Assembly: GCA_964586425.1 (NCBI GenBank)
Contig: CAZPHI010000015.1
Location: 1 to 43,119, forward strand
Length of the DNA: 43,119 bases
Direction: 5' to 3'
Origin: CAZPHI01 sp964586425
GTDB taxonomy: Bacteria > Bacillota > Clostridia > Lachnospirales > Lachnospiraceae
In this document: in pieces, positions 25,206-33,569 of the stretch
How positions within the stretch are numbered: position 1 is the first letter of the stretch
Layout of the letters: every line of letters begins with the position of its first letter
Position numbers and translations under genes: made by a program
Notes under the pieces: generated by a model
What the model was told of the DNA's origin: nothing
Seen by the model: only the letters and a program-made list of their open reading frames with translations
Database searches by the model: none

Positions 25206-27519
25206 ATACAAAATTAATCGCAAGGGCAAGGTTAAGGAAGAGGACACAGTACTTTGCGAAGGCATAGTCCTTGGAAAAAAAGTATATAATCAAAAAGAAC
25301 GCCGAATATATACATTCCTGTTGAAAGGATTTATGGTATATCTTCTCGTTGCAGGAGGCGTCGGTTCGTATCTTACAGCAATTGGCAGTCCATTCAATGG
25401 TTTTGTGCTAAATGCTGTTCTTTTAGTGTCTTCGCTTCTACTTGCATCTGTATACTATAATTCCAAAACAGAGAATTTTGGATATTTGTTATTGATGCTG
25501 GTGCTTGTATTCCTTGGAATTTATTATAGACGATACATTAATAGTGGATTTTATGCAGTGCTTAATGATACCAATCAAAGAGCTTCCGTATTCTTTAAAT
25601 TGGATGGTGTAAGGTCATATGCAGAGCAGGTAGCAAACAGACAGCTAGCTATTACTGCAGCGATGTGCTTTATAGGTATTGTTGAAGCAATAATTCTCAA
25701 TATATATATATCCAGGAAAATGCGTTATCTTCCGGCAGCAATTGTTGGAACTATAATGCTTTTGGTACCTTTATATATTCATAGAGAACCAGGTATTATA
25801 TATGTACTCATGCTCTTCTCAAGTGTGATAGCAGCATATGCTATGAAGATGGGAGGTCATTATGTTAAAACCAGGGATAATAATGGCTTTGCACTTGATA
25901 AGAATAATAATCTCAGATATATATATAATTGGAAGGCTACATTGACAGCACTGGTTCAGACTACAATTGTAGTTTTAATTGTTGCAGTAGCATTTGCAAT
26001 TGCTGTTCCGCAGGATAGATATAGTACAAATCAGAAAAACAGCGGTATTAAGAGTATGACTATGGATAGGGTAGCAACATTCGTACAATTAGGCTTGGCA
26101 GGAATGTTTAATCAGTATGATTCTGTAGGTGGTATGAATAGTGGTGTACTCGGTGGTGTCAGTTCTATAAGCTATGATTATGGTACTGATCTTAAGGTTC
26201 AATTCACACCATATAGCTATGATACTCTATATCTTAAGTATTTTACTGGGGTTGAATATAATCCATATGATAATATATGGACAAGAGAGGCTTTTACAAC
26301 AACAGAAGAGGATGCCCAGAATATAGAAGGTGCTGACCTTTCCATTGCTTATAATTATAATTTTGAAGGCTCGGCTAAGGGCAGCATGATTATAGAGAAT
26401 GTAGATGCTGTGCTTGGACGTTATGTTCCATACTATGTAACAGATATGAAGAAAAGTATCTTTAGAGGGGAAAGTATGCAATATGATTACTATCCTAGAT
26501 TTTCTAATAATCCAATAAAGATATATTCTACCAATGCATATAGATCAATATGGAATGAGATTCCAGAGGAAAACAAAGATACTATCGCTCAAATATGTGA
26601 AACAGCAGGATTTTCTGGAACTACGCAGCAAATCGTAAATCAGGTAACAGCATTTTTTCAGAATAATTATCCATATACATTAAGCCCTGGTGCAACACCA
26701 TGTAATCAGGATTTTGTGAATTATTTTCTTACAAAGAATAAGAAGGGGTATTGCGCACATTATGCAAGTGCAGCAACACTAATATTCAGATATATGGGCA
26801 TACCAGCAAGGTATGTAGAGGGTTATGCTGTCAGCTATTCAGAGGTATTAGATGGTAGCTTAGTTGATAATGCGGAATATAAGGATTATTATGATGGCTA
26901 TTCAGAGCTTGGTGAGACTGCATTAGTTGAGGTTGATGTTACAGATGCAGATGCTCATGCATGGGTTGAAATCTATGTAGGAGAAGAGGGCTGGGTACCA
27001 GTTGATGTTACTCCGTTTTCAAGTGTTAATGATAATTCTTCGTCAAATAATAATAATGGATTCTGGAGTGTATTCATGAATATATTTGGACAGCAGGGAG
27101 ACCAGACTAATAATGGTGGACAAACAGGTGATGGGTTATCAGATGATACTAATTCAATGTTTAGAAATCAGTTATATGTCATAAAATATGTATTATTAGT
27201 TTTATTAGGCACATTAATTGTGGTTATTGTGATTTTTAATGTGGTATACTTGGTGAAATATTGCAGAGCATCAATTAACGATAGATTGATAATGCGGTAT
27301 TCAAAATTGATTAAAAGAAAAACACGACATAAAAAGAACAAGGCTCTTAAAGAAAGATATAATTATAGATTGCAGTTAGAATATATGGCATTGTCTGGTA
27401 AGATAACACCATCAGAGATTAATGAGACTGATATGATTCTTACTAAGGCTGGATTTTCTAACAGGCTTATTACTAAAGATGAATTTGCTGCGGCTGTAAG
27501 AATTTTAAGAAAACTTTAG
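25198..27519 (+). CDS. Transglutaminase-like membrane protein (MoxR operon)
   Basis: This is a 773-residue membrane protein with an N-terminal block of about seven hydrophobic helices (residues 35-280). A large extracytoplasmic part follows, and then a transglutaminase-like domain with a full catalytic triad: Cys519 in GYCAHYASA, His587 in DAHAWVEIY and Asp603 in VPVDVTP. A Ser/Asn/Gly-rich linker leads to a last membrane helix (VLLVLLGTLIVVIVI) and a basic cytoplasmic tail. It may act as a peptidase or protein cross-linker at the cell surface; the substrate is unknown. It overlaps DUF58 by 8 bp. The complete triad argues for an active enzyme. Confidence 0.9.
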   Translation: MNKYKINRKGKVKEEDTVLCEGIVLGKKVYNQKERRIYTFLLKGFMVYLLVAGGVGSYLTAIGSPFNGFVLNAVLLVSSLLLASVYYNSKTENFGYLLLMLVLVFLGIYYRRYINSGFYAVLNDTNQRASVFFKLDGVRSYAEQVANRQLAITAAMCFIGIVEAIILNIYISRKMRYLPAAIVGTIMLLVPLYIHREPGIIYVLMLFSSVIAAYAMKMGGHYVKTRDNNGFALDKNNNLRYIYNWKATLTALVQTTIVVLIVAVAFAIAVPQDRYSTNQKNSGIKSMTMDRVATFVQLGLAGMFNQYDSVGGMNSGVLGGVSSISYDYGTDLKVQFTPYSYDTLYLKYFTGVEYNPYDNIWTREAFTTTEEDAQNIEGADLSIAYNYNFEGSAKGSMIIENVDAVLGRYVPYYVTDMKKSIFRGESMQYDYYPRFSNNPIKIYSTNAYRSIWNEIPEENKDTIAQICETAGFSGTTQQIVNQVTAFFQNNYPYTLSPGATPCNQDFVNYFLTKNKKGYCAHYASAATLIFRYMGIPARYVEGYAVSYSEVLDGSLVDNAEYKDYYDGYSELGETALVEVDVTDADAHAWVEIYVGEEGWVPVDVTPFSSVNDNSSSNNNNGFWSVFMNIFGQQGDQTNNGGQTGDGLSDDTNSMFRNQLYVIKYVLLVLLGTLIVVIVIFNVVYLVKYCRASINDRLIMRYSKLIKRKTRHKKNKALKERYNYRLQLEYMALSGKITPSEINETDMILTKAGFSNRLITKDEFAAAVRILRKL

Positions 27520-27551
27520 CTTCTGTATGTATTGCCGTGGATGAGGTTAAC

Positions 27552-28922
27552 ATGTTTTCGCTATATGATAAGAAAAAAATAGATAAAAAGAATATGCTGT
27601 TTGATAATAAGGCATTGCGTGCATTATTATTTCCCATTATTATAGAGCAGTTATTGAATTCCTTTATGGGAATGGCTGATACAATGATGGTTAGTAATGT
27701 TGGCAAGGAGGTAATATCTGCAGTTTCACTTGTTGATTCAATTAATAATCTTGTGATTCAGGTGTTCTCAGCAATGGCAACTGGAGCTGCAATTATATGC
27801 TCACAGTATATAGGCAAACAGGATAAAAGTGGAAGTAACAAAGCAGCAAAACAGGTTGTACTTACTGTATTCATAATATCAATGACAATAACAATACTTG
27901 GAATAATATTCAGAACTCAGCTTTTGAGCGCAGTGTTTGGCAAAGTTGAAGAAGGAGTAATGAAGAACGCACTGATTTATTTTATGATTACAGTGTTATC
28001 GTATCCTTTTCTTGCACTTTTTAATGCCGGAGCAGCTTTCTTTAGAGCTGGTGGTAATTCCAAATTCCCAATGAGGGTATCTGTTATATCTAATGTAATT
28101 AATATTGTTGGTAATGCAATTCTTATTTTTGGCTTTAATATGGGTGTTGCAGGTGCAGCTATATCTACATTGATATCAAGAATATTCTGCACAGTAGTAG
28201 TATTCTATTATTTGAGGAAACCTAGACAGATAATAGTTGTAGACAGCTACAAATCAATACGTCCGGATATTCCGTTGATTAAGAAAATTCTTGCGATTGG
28301 TGTACCATCAGGAATTGAGAATGGCATGTTTCAGTTTGGCAAACTTGCAATACAGTCAACTGTATCAACGATGGGTACTTCAGCTATAACTGCGCAGGCA
28401 CTTACTAATATACTTGAGAACGTTAATGGTATATTTGGACTGGGAGTAGGTATTGGATTGATGACTGTTGTTGGACAGTGCATTGGTGCTAATAGAAAAG
28501 ATGAAGCCAGATACTATATACTTAAGCTAACAGGAATCGCAGAAATTGGTATAATAGTTTCATGTATATTTGTATGGGCAATAACAATCCCAGTTACAAA
28601 GCTGGCAGGGTTTGACAATGAATGTACTAAGCTTTGTATGTCCATGATTACAGCAATAACACTTGTCAAGCCGATTGCATGGGTAGGTTCATTCATTCCA
28701 GCATATGGAATGAGAGCAGCTGGAGATGTAAGATTCTCAATGATAACATCAACAATAACAATGTGGTTCTGCAGAGTTGCACTGTGTATATTCCTCGTAA
28801 AAGCATTTCACATGGGACCAATGGCTGTATGGATTGGAATGTTCGCTGATTGGACTTGCAGAAGTATAGTCTTTGGCACGAGATTCTTTAGCGGAAGATG
28901 GATGAAAGACAGAATGGTATAA
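27552..28922 (+). CDS. MATE-family exporter, second copy
   Basis: This is a 456-residue membrane antiporter of the MATE family with about 12 helices: RALLFPIIIEQLLNSFMGMADTMMVSN at the first repeat and a MTVVGQCIGA segment at the second. It is only distantly similar to the MATE protein at 6864-8186, so it is not a recent duplicate. ATG 27552 is preferred because GAGG at 27543-27546 fits; the GTG at 27537 would place that site in the coding region. It begins 32 bp after the transglutaminase gene and could share its transcript. The substrate is unknown. Confidence 0.88.
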   Translation: MFSLYDKKKIDKKNMLFDNKALRALLFPIIIEQLLNSFMGMADTMMVSNVGKEVISAVSLVDSINNLVIQVFSAMATGAAIICSQYIGKQDKSGSNKAAKQVVLTVFIISMTITILGIIFRTQLLSAVFGKVEEGVMKNALIYFMITVLSYPFLALFNAGAAFFRAGGNSKFPMRVSVISNVINIVGNAILIFGFNMGVAGAAISTLISRIFCTVVVFYYLRKPRQIIVVDSYKSIRPDIPLIKKILAIGVPSGIENGMFQFGKLAIQSTVSTMGTSAITAQALTNILENVNGIFGLGVGIGLMTVVGQCIGANRKDEARYYILKLTGIAEIGIIVSCIFVWAITIPVTKLAGFDNECTKLCMSMITAITLVKPIAWVGSFIPAYGMRAAGDVRFSMITSTITMWFCRVALCIFLVKAFHMGPMAVWIGMFADWTCRSIVFGTRFFSGRWMKDRMV

Positions 28923-28963
28923 TGCGGTTTGGATAATGCTTTCAATAACTGGAGGAGAAGTGA

Positions 28964-29632
28964 ATGATACGAGAATGTGAGCTTTCGGATATATCTGATG
29001 GCAGATTATATGGATTGAATGATATGGTTAAGGCTAATTGTAATGACTGTAAGGGATGTCATGCATGCTGTGAGGGAATGGGTAGTTCTATTGTTCTTGA
29101 TCCTCTTGATGCATACACGCTTATGAAGGGGCTTGATAAATCAATGCAGGAGCTTTTGACGGAAAGTCTTGAGCTTAATGTATGTGATGGCTTGATTCTG
29201 CCTAATCTTAGAATGACAGGTGAAAGAGAAGCATGTGTATATCTTGATGATAATGGAAGATGTAGTATTCATGCGATTAGACCGGGTATCTGCAGGCTTT
29301 TCCCACTGGGACGTTTCTATCATGACAAAACTTTTGATTATTTTCTGCAGATATATGAATGCTCAAATAATACACGTTCTAAGATTAAAGTGGATAAGTG
29401 GATAGATGTATCAAATCTGAAGAAAAATCAAAAGTATATTGCTGACTGGCATTATTTTCTAAAGGATTTGCAGGAAATGATGGCGCAAAGTGAGAATGAG
29501 ACATTAAACAAACAAATCACAATGTTTGTTCTTAGTGCTTTTTATACGAATGGTTATGATATGAACGAGGATTTTTATATACAGTTTTATCAAAGACTTA
29601 ATAAGGCAAAAGAAGTAATGCAAATTAATTAA
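28964..29632 (+). CDS. YkgJ-family cysteine-cluster protein
   Basis: This is a 222-residue cytoplasmic protein with the CxxCxxCC-type cluster CNDCKGCHACC near residues 26-36. A second group follows (CVYLDDNGRCSIHAIRPGICRLFP), the pattern of the zinc/iron-chelating YkgJ (UPF0153) family. The eight or so clustered cysteines probably bind Zn or an Fe-S centre. The biochemical role is not established. ATG 28964 has GGAGGAG upstream. It follows the MATE gene by 41 bp and is closed by a bidirectional terminator. Confidence 0.85.
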   Translation: MIRECELSDISDGRLYGLNDMVKANCNDCKGCHACCEGMGSSIVLDPLDAYTLMKGLDKSMQELLTESLELNVCDGLILPNLRMTGEREACVYLDDNGRCSIHAIRPGICRLFPLGRFYHDKTFDYFLQIYECSNNTRSKIKVDKWIDVSNLKKNQKYIADWHYFLKDLQEMMAQSENETLNKQITMFVLSAFYTNGYDMNEDFYIQFYQRLNKAKEVMQIN

Positions 29633-29639
29633 TAAGCAA

Positions 29640-29684
29640 AATCCAGGTTACATATCGAATTGATATGCACCTGGATTATTTTTA
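29640..29684. terminator. Bidirectional terminator between convergent genes
   Basis: AATCCAGGT pairs with ACCTGGATT, extended by CATATC/GATATG, followed by ATTTTTAT on the plus side and ATTTTGCTTATT on the minus side. It serves the YkgJ gene (+) and the acyltransferase gene (-). Confidence 0.8.
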
Positions 29685-31505
29685 TAGGTGGAATTTCTTC
29701 TCAAATTCCTTTTTGACATTGTTCCATCCAAATATAATGAAGCCAAACATAACAATTATACTGATGGTTGAACTTATAACACAAAGTATATCGGTTATCG
29801 GACTGTAGAAAAGACATAAAATAGAAGGAATTATGCCAATAATACAGTTGATAAAAAAGTAGATAATATAGTTCTCAGGTTTTAGCTTTTGAGCTAAAGA
29901 TATAATAGTTATGGCAATTAAGGTCAATACATTAATAATTGGAAATGCTATAGCGGCCCACCAACCTTCAAAACCTGTCATCAAATCCCACAGAAGACAT
30001 AATCCGGTTAATATGATTTGTTGCCATACTGCGCTTTTAAGCGGATTACGTCGCTTGTAATAGTTAATCATTGATATAATCCAGGTACATACGACACCAA
30101 GAACGACGTATTGAGACCATAGATTTGAAGGGGTTATCAAAACATTTAATACGACGGAAGACAGACTCGTTGCAATCATAATGAACGTGAATAATTTTAC
30201 TAGCATTGTTGATGAATATGGTTTGGTTTCACGTTCTGGATAGTTGCCAGAGGGTTTCATATCCGTTATTCCAATATTCTTTAATATACTGATAAAATTA
30301 CGTTGAATATTCTCATCTACATGACCAGAGGTAATGCTTATTGTGAAATTGTCCTGATATGAGCATGTACAAAGCTGGAGGCATGGTGTACTTACAAAGA
30401 AGCCAAATCGATTGATGTATTCTGAGAATTCATCAGGCATGTGAATTACACCTACGTTGGAGTAAACAGCAGTTGTTTCGCTTACTGAAAACCTTGTCGC
30501 AAGCCTCATTGCTAGAACCTTTAAATCAAGTGGTATAGGACGAAGCAGAGGATTTTTCTCAATTTTTACCAGGGTGTTCATCTTTGCTGTTATGGATTCA
30601 TTGGTAAGTTCATTAGCAAAGCATTGTTTTACAGTCTCAAGACATTGCTCAAATTCACTGGTATCACCAGCTTTATCAAATGAATATTGTGGACTTATCC
30701 AACCAAAAAAATTCATCATTGTATCGGATTGATAATACTTACGCAGGTTCACTGGAATCATAATACCAATTGTATTATTGCTGTTGGCGCGACGTTCCTT
30801 GTTGATAGCACACATCAGTGCAGCAGTCAGGAGTACAGTTGCTGAAACCTTATATTCTTTGGCTTTGGAAAGAATATTACGGGTTGAACATACTACTTCA
30901 TTCAGTTTTAAATCTCCATATTCAACGGCTTGTCCACTAATCTGGTAGGCTTTTTTGTTCTTTGCTTCGGATTGTTTTACTGGCTTTGCGTAGTATTTTT
31001 CAAAACTATCAGTTTCATAATCGCTGATAGTTGCATCTTCTTTTTGAATATTATAATCGGAAAGGGTATCATCTGGATGCGATATAAGAATATAATTCTT
31101 AACAAGCTCTCTTGTGAATTCCACAGCACCTGTTCCGTCAGTTAACGCATGAAATGTCTCAAAATTAATTCTATTCTCATAATAAGAAACCTGAAAAAGA
31201 AGTTTCTTTTGATCACGAACATATATATTGGAGCATGGAGCTTCATATTCTTTTATTACTTTTGGGAGAATGTCGCTTTTCTCAAAATAATACCAGAATA
31301 AACCTTTTCGAATTACTGATTTAAACAATGGATATACTTCGATTGTTTTCTGCAGAGCATCTGAGAGGTATTCGGGATTAATCTCTTCATTAAGTTCACA
31401 GTAGACACGAAAAACTCTGGTATCTCTTGAATTACTTGTAGCTGGGAATATCTTACCTGTATTATCGATGCTTCTCCAGTCCTTTGATGTAGTGTTGCTA
31501 GACAT
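29682..31505 (-). CDS. Alcohol acetyltransferase/condensation-type acyltransferase with C-terminal membrane domain
   Basis: This 607-residue protein has an N-terminal half that resembles the BAHD/condensation/wax-ester-synthase superfamily. The active-site motif HALTDG (His119-x3-Asp123-Gly124) is intact and the tail of the domain contains YSNVGVIHMP. The C-terminal part (about 440-607) has about six hydrophobic helices, as in proteins carrying a DUF6320-type region. It probably transfers an acyl group to an alcohol or lipid at the membrane; donor and acceptor are unknown. Start ATG at 31505 (minus strand) has AAGGA upstream and leaves 25 bp to the esterase gene. The longer start would overlap that gene and is rejected. 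Confidence 0.7.
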   Translation of the reverse strand: MSSNTTSKDWRSIDNTGKIFPATSNSRDTRVFRVYCELNEEINPEYLSDALQKTIEVYPLFKSVIRKGLFWYYFEKSDILPKVIKEYEAPCSNIYVRDQKKLLFQVSYYENRINFETFHALTDGTGAVEFTRELVKNYILISHPDDTLSDYNIQKEDATISDYETDSFEKYYAKPVKQSEAKNKKAYQISGQAVEYGDLKLNEVVCSTRNILSKAKEYKVSATVLLTAALMCAINKERRANSNNTIGIMIPVNLRKYYQSDTMMNFFGWISPQYSFDKAGDTSEFEQCLETVKQCFANELTNESITAKMNTLVKIEKNPLLRPIPLDLKVLAMRLATRFSVSETTAVYSNVGVIHMPDEFSEYINRFGFFVSTPCLQLCTCSYQDNFTISITSGHVDENIQRNFISILKNIGITDMKPSGNYPERETKPYSSTMLVKLFTFIMIATSLSSVVLNVLITPSNLWSQYVVLGVVCTWIISMINYYKRRNPLKSAVWQQIILTGLCLLWDLMTGFEGWWAAIAFPIINVLTLIAITIISLAQKLKPENYIIYFFINCIIGIIPSILCLFYSPITDILCVISSTISIIVMFGFIIFGWNNVKKEFEKKFHL

Positions 31506-31530
31506 AGGACGTCCTTCTTTCAATCTAATA

Positions 31531-32520
31531 TTAATTAATGATATTGCTTGTAGTATCAACTGTAGTATCTAGAGTGGTATTCTCATCGGAATTAAGGAAT
31601 TCTTTGATATATCCGAATGCCTCGTAAAGATGATATGACATAATACCTAATGCGAAGTAGCCATGCAGAGCTTCATCAATGCGATGGATTGTTACCTTAT
31701 TGCCAGCCTCGCTTAGGCGTCGACCATATTCTTCACCTTCATCTCTAAGTGGATCATATCCGGCAGTGATAATAAGTGTATCAGCAATGTTAGCATAATC
31801 GTCAGCATTAAGTGGAGAAAAATAGGGGCTGTCCAAATCCTTTTTATCTTCTACATACATATCCACATAATCCTGCATCTTTTGAGCGGTGAGAAAGTAG
31901 GATTCACCATTAGTGTGTACAGATTCAAAAGGAGAGTTATCACTATAGTCACGTCCGGTAACAGGATAGATTAGAATCTGTTTCTCAACTTTAAAATCGT
32001 TGGTATCACGAGCTTTCATAGCGACGCAGGCTGCATGATTGCCACCGGCACTATCACCAATAATTGTAATATTATGTTGGTTGAAATTGTATCCAAGTCC
32101 ATGTAGATATAAGGATTTGGCGGCTGTATAGCAATCGTTAAATCCTAAAGGAAAAGGATTCTCAGGAGCAAGTCTGTATTCAACAGAGATTACAACCTGG
32201 TTCATATATTTAGAAAGTCGTGCACATACGCGATTATAATTCTCAATACTTTCGGTAATCCATCCACCACCATGGAAGAAAAGCAGTACATCCATATTGC
32301 TTCCGAGATTATTCATAGATGCCTCATCTGGAAAATATATTCGTATTGGTATCTGATGTTCGCCGTTAATAATATTATAGTCTAATTTCTTGTAGAAAAT
32401 TTTTAGTGGGTCAAATGCTTTTTTATCCGCAAATTTTCTGGAAGATTCTATGTCAATTCCACCCTGGGATAGTTTTCGTAATAATTTTTGCTTCGCTCGG
32501 TTAATGTTAATTCTCTCCAT
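31531..32520 (-). CDS. HSL-family alpha/beta hydrolase (esterase)
   Basis: This is a 329-residue esterase of the hormone-sensitive-lipase family. It has the oxyanion motif HGGGW (His83 onward), the nucleophile Ser157 in GDSAGG, a catalytic Asp in YDPLRDEG (about 256) and the catalytic His286 in LHGYFALG. No signal peptide is seen, so it is probably cytoplasmic. The C terminus carries a low-complexity Thr/Asp/Asn tail. It is the first gene of a two-gene minus-strand operon with the membrane acyltransferase. One enzyme forms and the other hydrolyses acyl esters, so both may act on the same lipid or metabolite. Confidence 0.88.
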   Translation of the reverse strand: MERININRAKQKLLRKLSQGGIDIESSRKFADKKAFDPLKIFYKKLDYNIINGEHQIPIRIYFPDEASMNNLGSNMDVLLFFHGGGWITESIENYNRVCARLSKYMNQVVISVEYRLAPENPFPLGFNDCYTAAKSLYLHGLGYNFNQHNITIIGDSAGGNHAACVAMKARDTNDFKVEKQILIYPVTGRDYSDNSPFESVHTNGESYFLTAQKMQDYVDMYVEDKKDLDSPYFSPLNADDYANIADTLIITAGYDPLRDEGEEYGRRLSEAGNKVTIHRIDEALHGYFALGIMSYHLYEAFGYIKEFLNSDENTTLDTTVDTTSNIIN

Positions 32521-32682
32521 TCATAATTTGATATTGATATATTATAACATATAAATCGTAAGAATCATGCATTTATTCGCCAAAAATCATATATTTTATT
32601 GAAAAATCTTCGGAATTTGGTAATCTATTTATATCTAACAAATTAGTGATTGATAAATGATTGGGAGAAGAGGTACGTATAG

Positions 32683-33024
32683 ATGAATGCATTACTTACG
32701 GAATTAGATAGAAGAGGCTGCGATGTAAAGGGCGCACTTGAAAGATTTATTGATGATGAAGAATTTTACGCCTCATGTTATAAAGATGCATTAGCAGATG
32801 AAGCTTTTGAAAAACTTGGTGATGAACTCAATGCAGGTAATGTACAGGCTGCATTTGATTATGCTCATACACTTAAAGGCGTGATTTCTAATATGGGTTT
32901 GACACCAATGTATGATTTGATTGTTGAGATAGTCGAACCACTTAGAGTAGGTGACTCATTAAATCTTGAAACATCATATAAGAAACTGCTTGAGATGAGA
33001 AATGATTATCAAAAACTTGCATAG
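32683..33024 (+). CDS. Stand-alone HPt phosphotransfer protein
   Basis: This is a 113-residue all-helical histidine phosphotransfer domain with the acceptor motif AHTLKG (His62). It has no other domain. It should relay phosphate between a hybrid histidine kinase receiver and a response regulator. The only hybrid kinase in the window is the broken one at 3846-6823. ATG 32683 has a GGGAGAAGAGG stretch upstream. It is a monocistronic gene bounded by a perfect hairpin downstream. Confidence 0.88.
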   Translation: MNALLTELDRRGCDVKGALERFIDDEEFYASCYKDALADEAFEKLGDELNAGNVQAAFDYAHTLKGVISNMGLTPMYDLIVEIVEPLRVGDSLNLETSYKKLLEMRNDYQKLA

Positions 33025-33031
33025 AAACAAC

Positions 33032-33066
33032 TAAGGGCATACAGCTATATTAGCTGTATGCCCTTA
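33032..33066. terminator. Perfect 16-bp hairpin between convergent genes
   Basis: TAAGGGCATACAGCTA is followed by TAT and its exact reverse complement. The T tracts on either side are weak (ATTAATAT on plus, GTTGTTTC on minus), but the position between convergent genes fits a bidirectional terminator. Confidence 0.7.
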
Positions 33067-33122
33067 ATTAATATCTAATGAATATATTGTAATAATAAAC
33101 TCATTAAAATTAGTTGCATGTT

Positions 33123-33359
33123 TTATTTGGCGTCAGTACTGTCATCTTCAGTAGTAGTATCGTCTTTCTCAACATTAGTGCTTTCATCATCATCATCATC
33201 GAATTCATCATCAAAATCTTCGTCGAATTCATCATCCTCGCGGTTCTTTAAAACTTTCTTAATAAATGCAAATGCACCAGCAGCGACAACAATAATACCA
33301 CCAATAATGGCAAATTTCTTAAACTTACATGTACAAGATTTCTTTTGATTTTTCTTCAT
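33123..33359 (-). CDS. Small acidic membrane-anchored protein
   Basis: This is a 78-residue protein with a basic N terminus containing CTC, one hydrophobic helix (FAIIGGIIVVAAGAFAFI, about residues 16-33) and an extremely acidic tail dominated by Asp and Glu, ending in Thr/Asp/Ser. A good ribosome-binding site (GGAGG, at 33367-33371 on the minus strand) precedes ATG 33359. No family is recognised. The topology suggests a membrane-tethered acidic tail, possibly a cation-binding or protein-docking peptide. It sits alone on the minus strand, divergent from iorA. Confidence 0.75.
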   Translation of the reverse strand: MKKNQKKSCTCKFKKFAIIGGIIVVAAGAFAFIKKVLKNREDDEFDEDFDDEFDDDDDESTNVEKDDTTTEDDSTDAK

Positions 33360-33440
33360 AATTTACCTCCATGTTGTCAAATAGTATATGGATAGTATAA
33401 AACATTTTTCAGAATAAATCCATAAAAGTATAAAAATAAT

Positions 33441-33464
33441 CATATAATTTTTCAAAATTATATG
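33441..33464. promoter_or_regulatory. 24-bp palindrome upstream of iorA
   Basis: CATATAATTTT, then TC, then the exact reverse complement AAAATTATATG. It lies in the 210-bp divergent space between the small acidic protein and iorA, about 105 bp before iorA, and could be an operator. A further stem AGCGTAT/ATACGCT (33524-33551) lies in the iorA leader. Confidence 0.45.
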
Positions 33465-33569
33465 TGGAATCTGTTGGGAAAAAGTGGTATAGTAAAAATA
33501 TTATAGTTAAAAAGTAATACAAAAGCGTATATCGTATATGCTTCATACGCTATTGAATGGAGGATCAAG

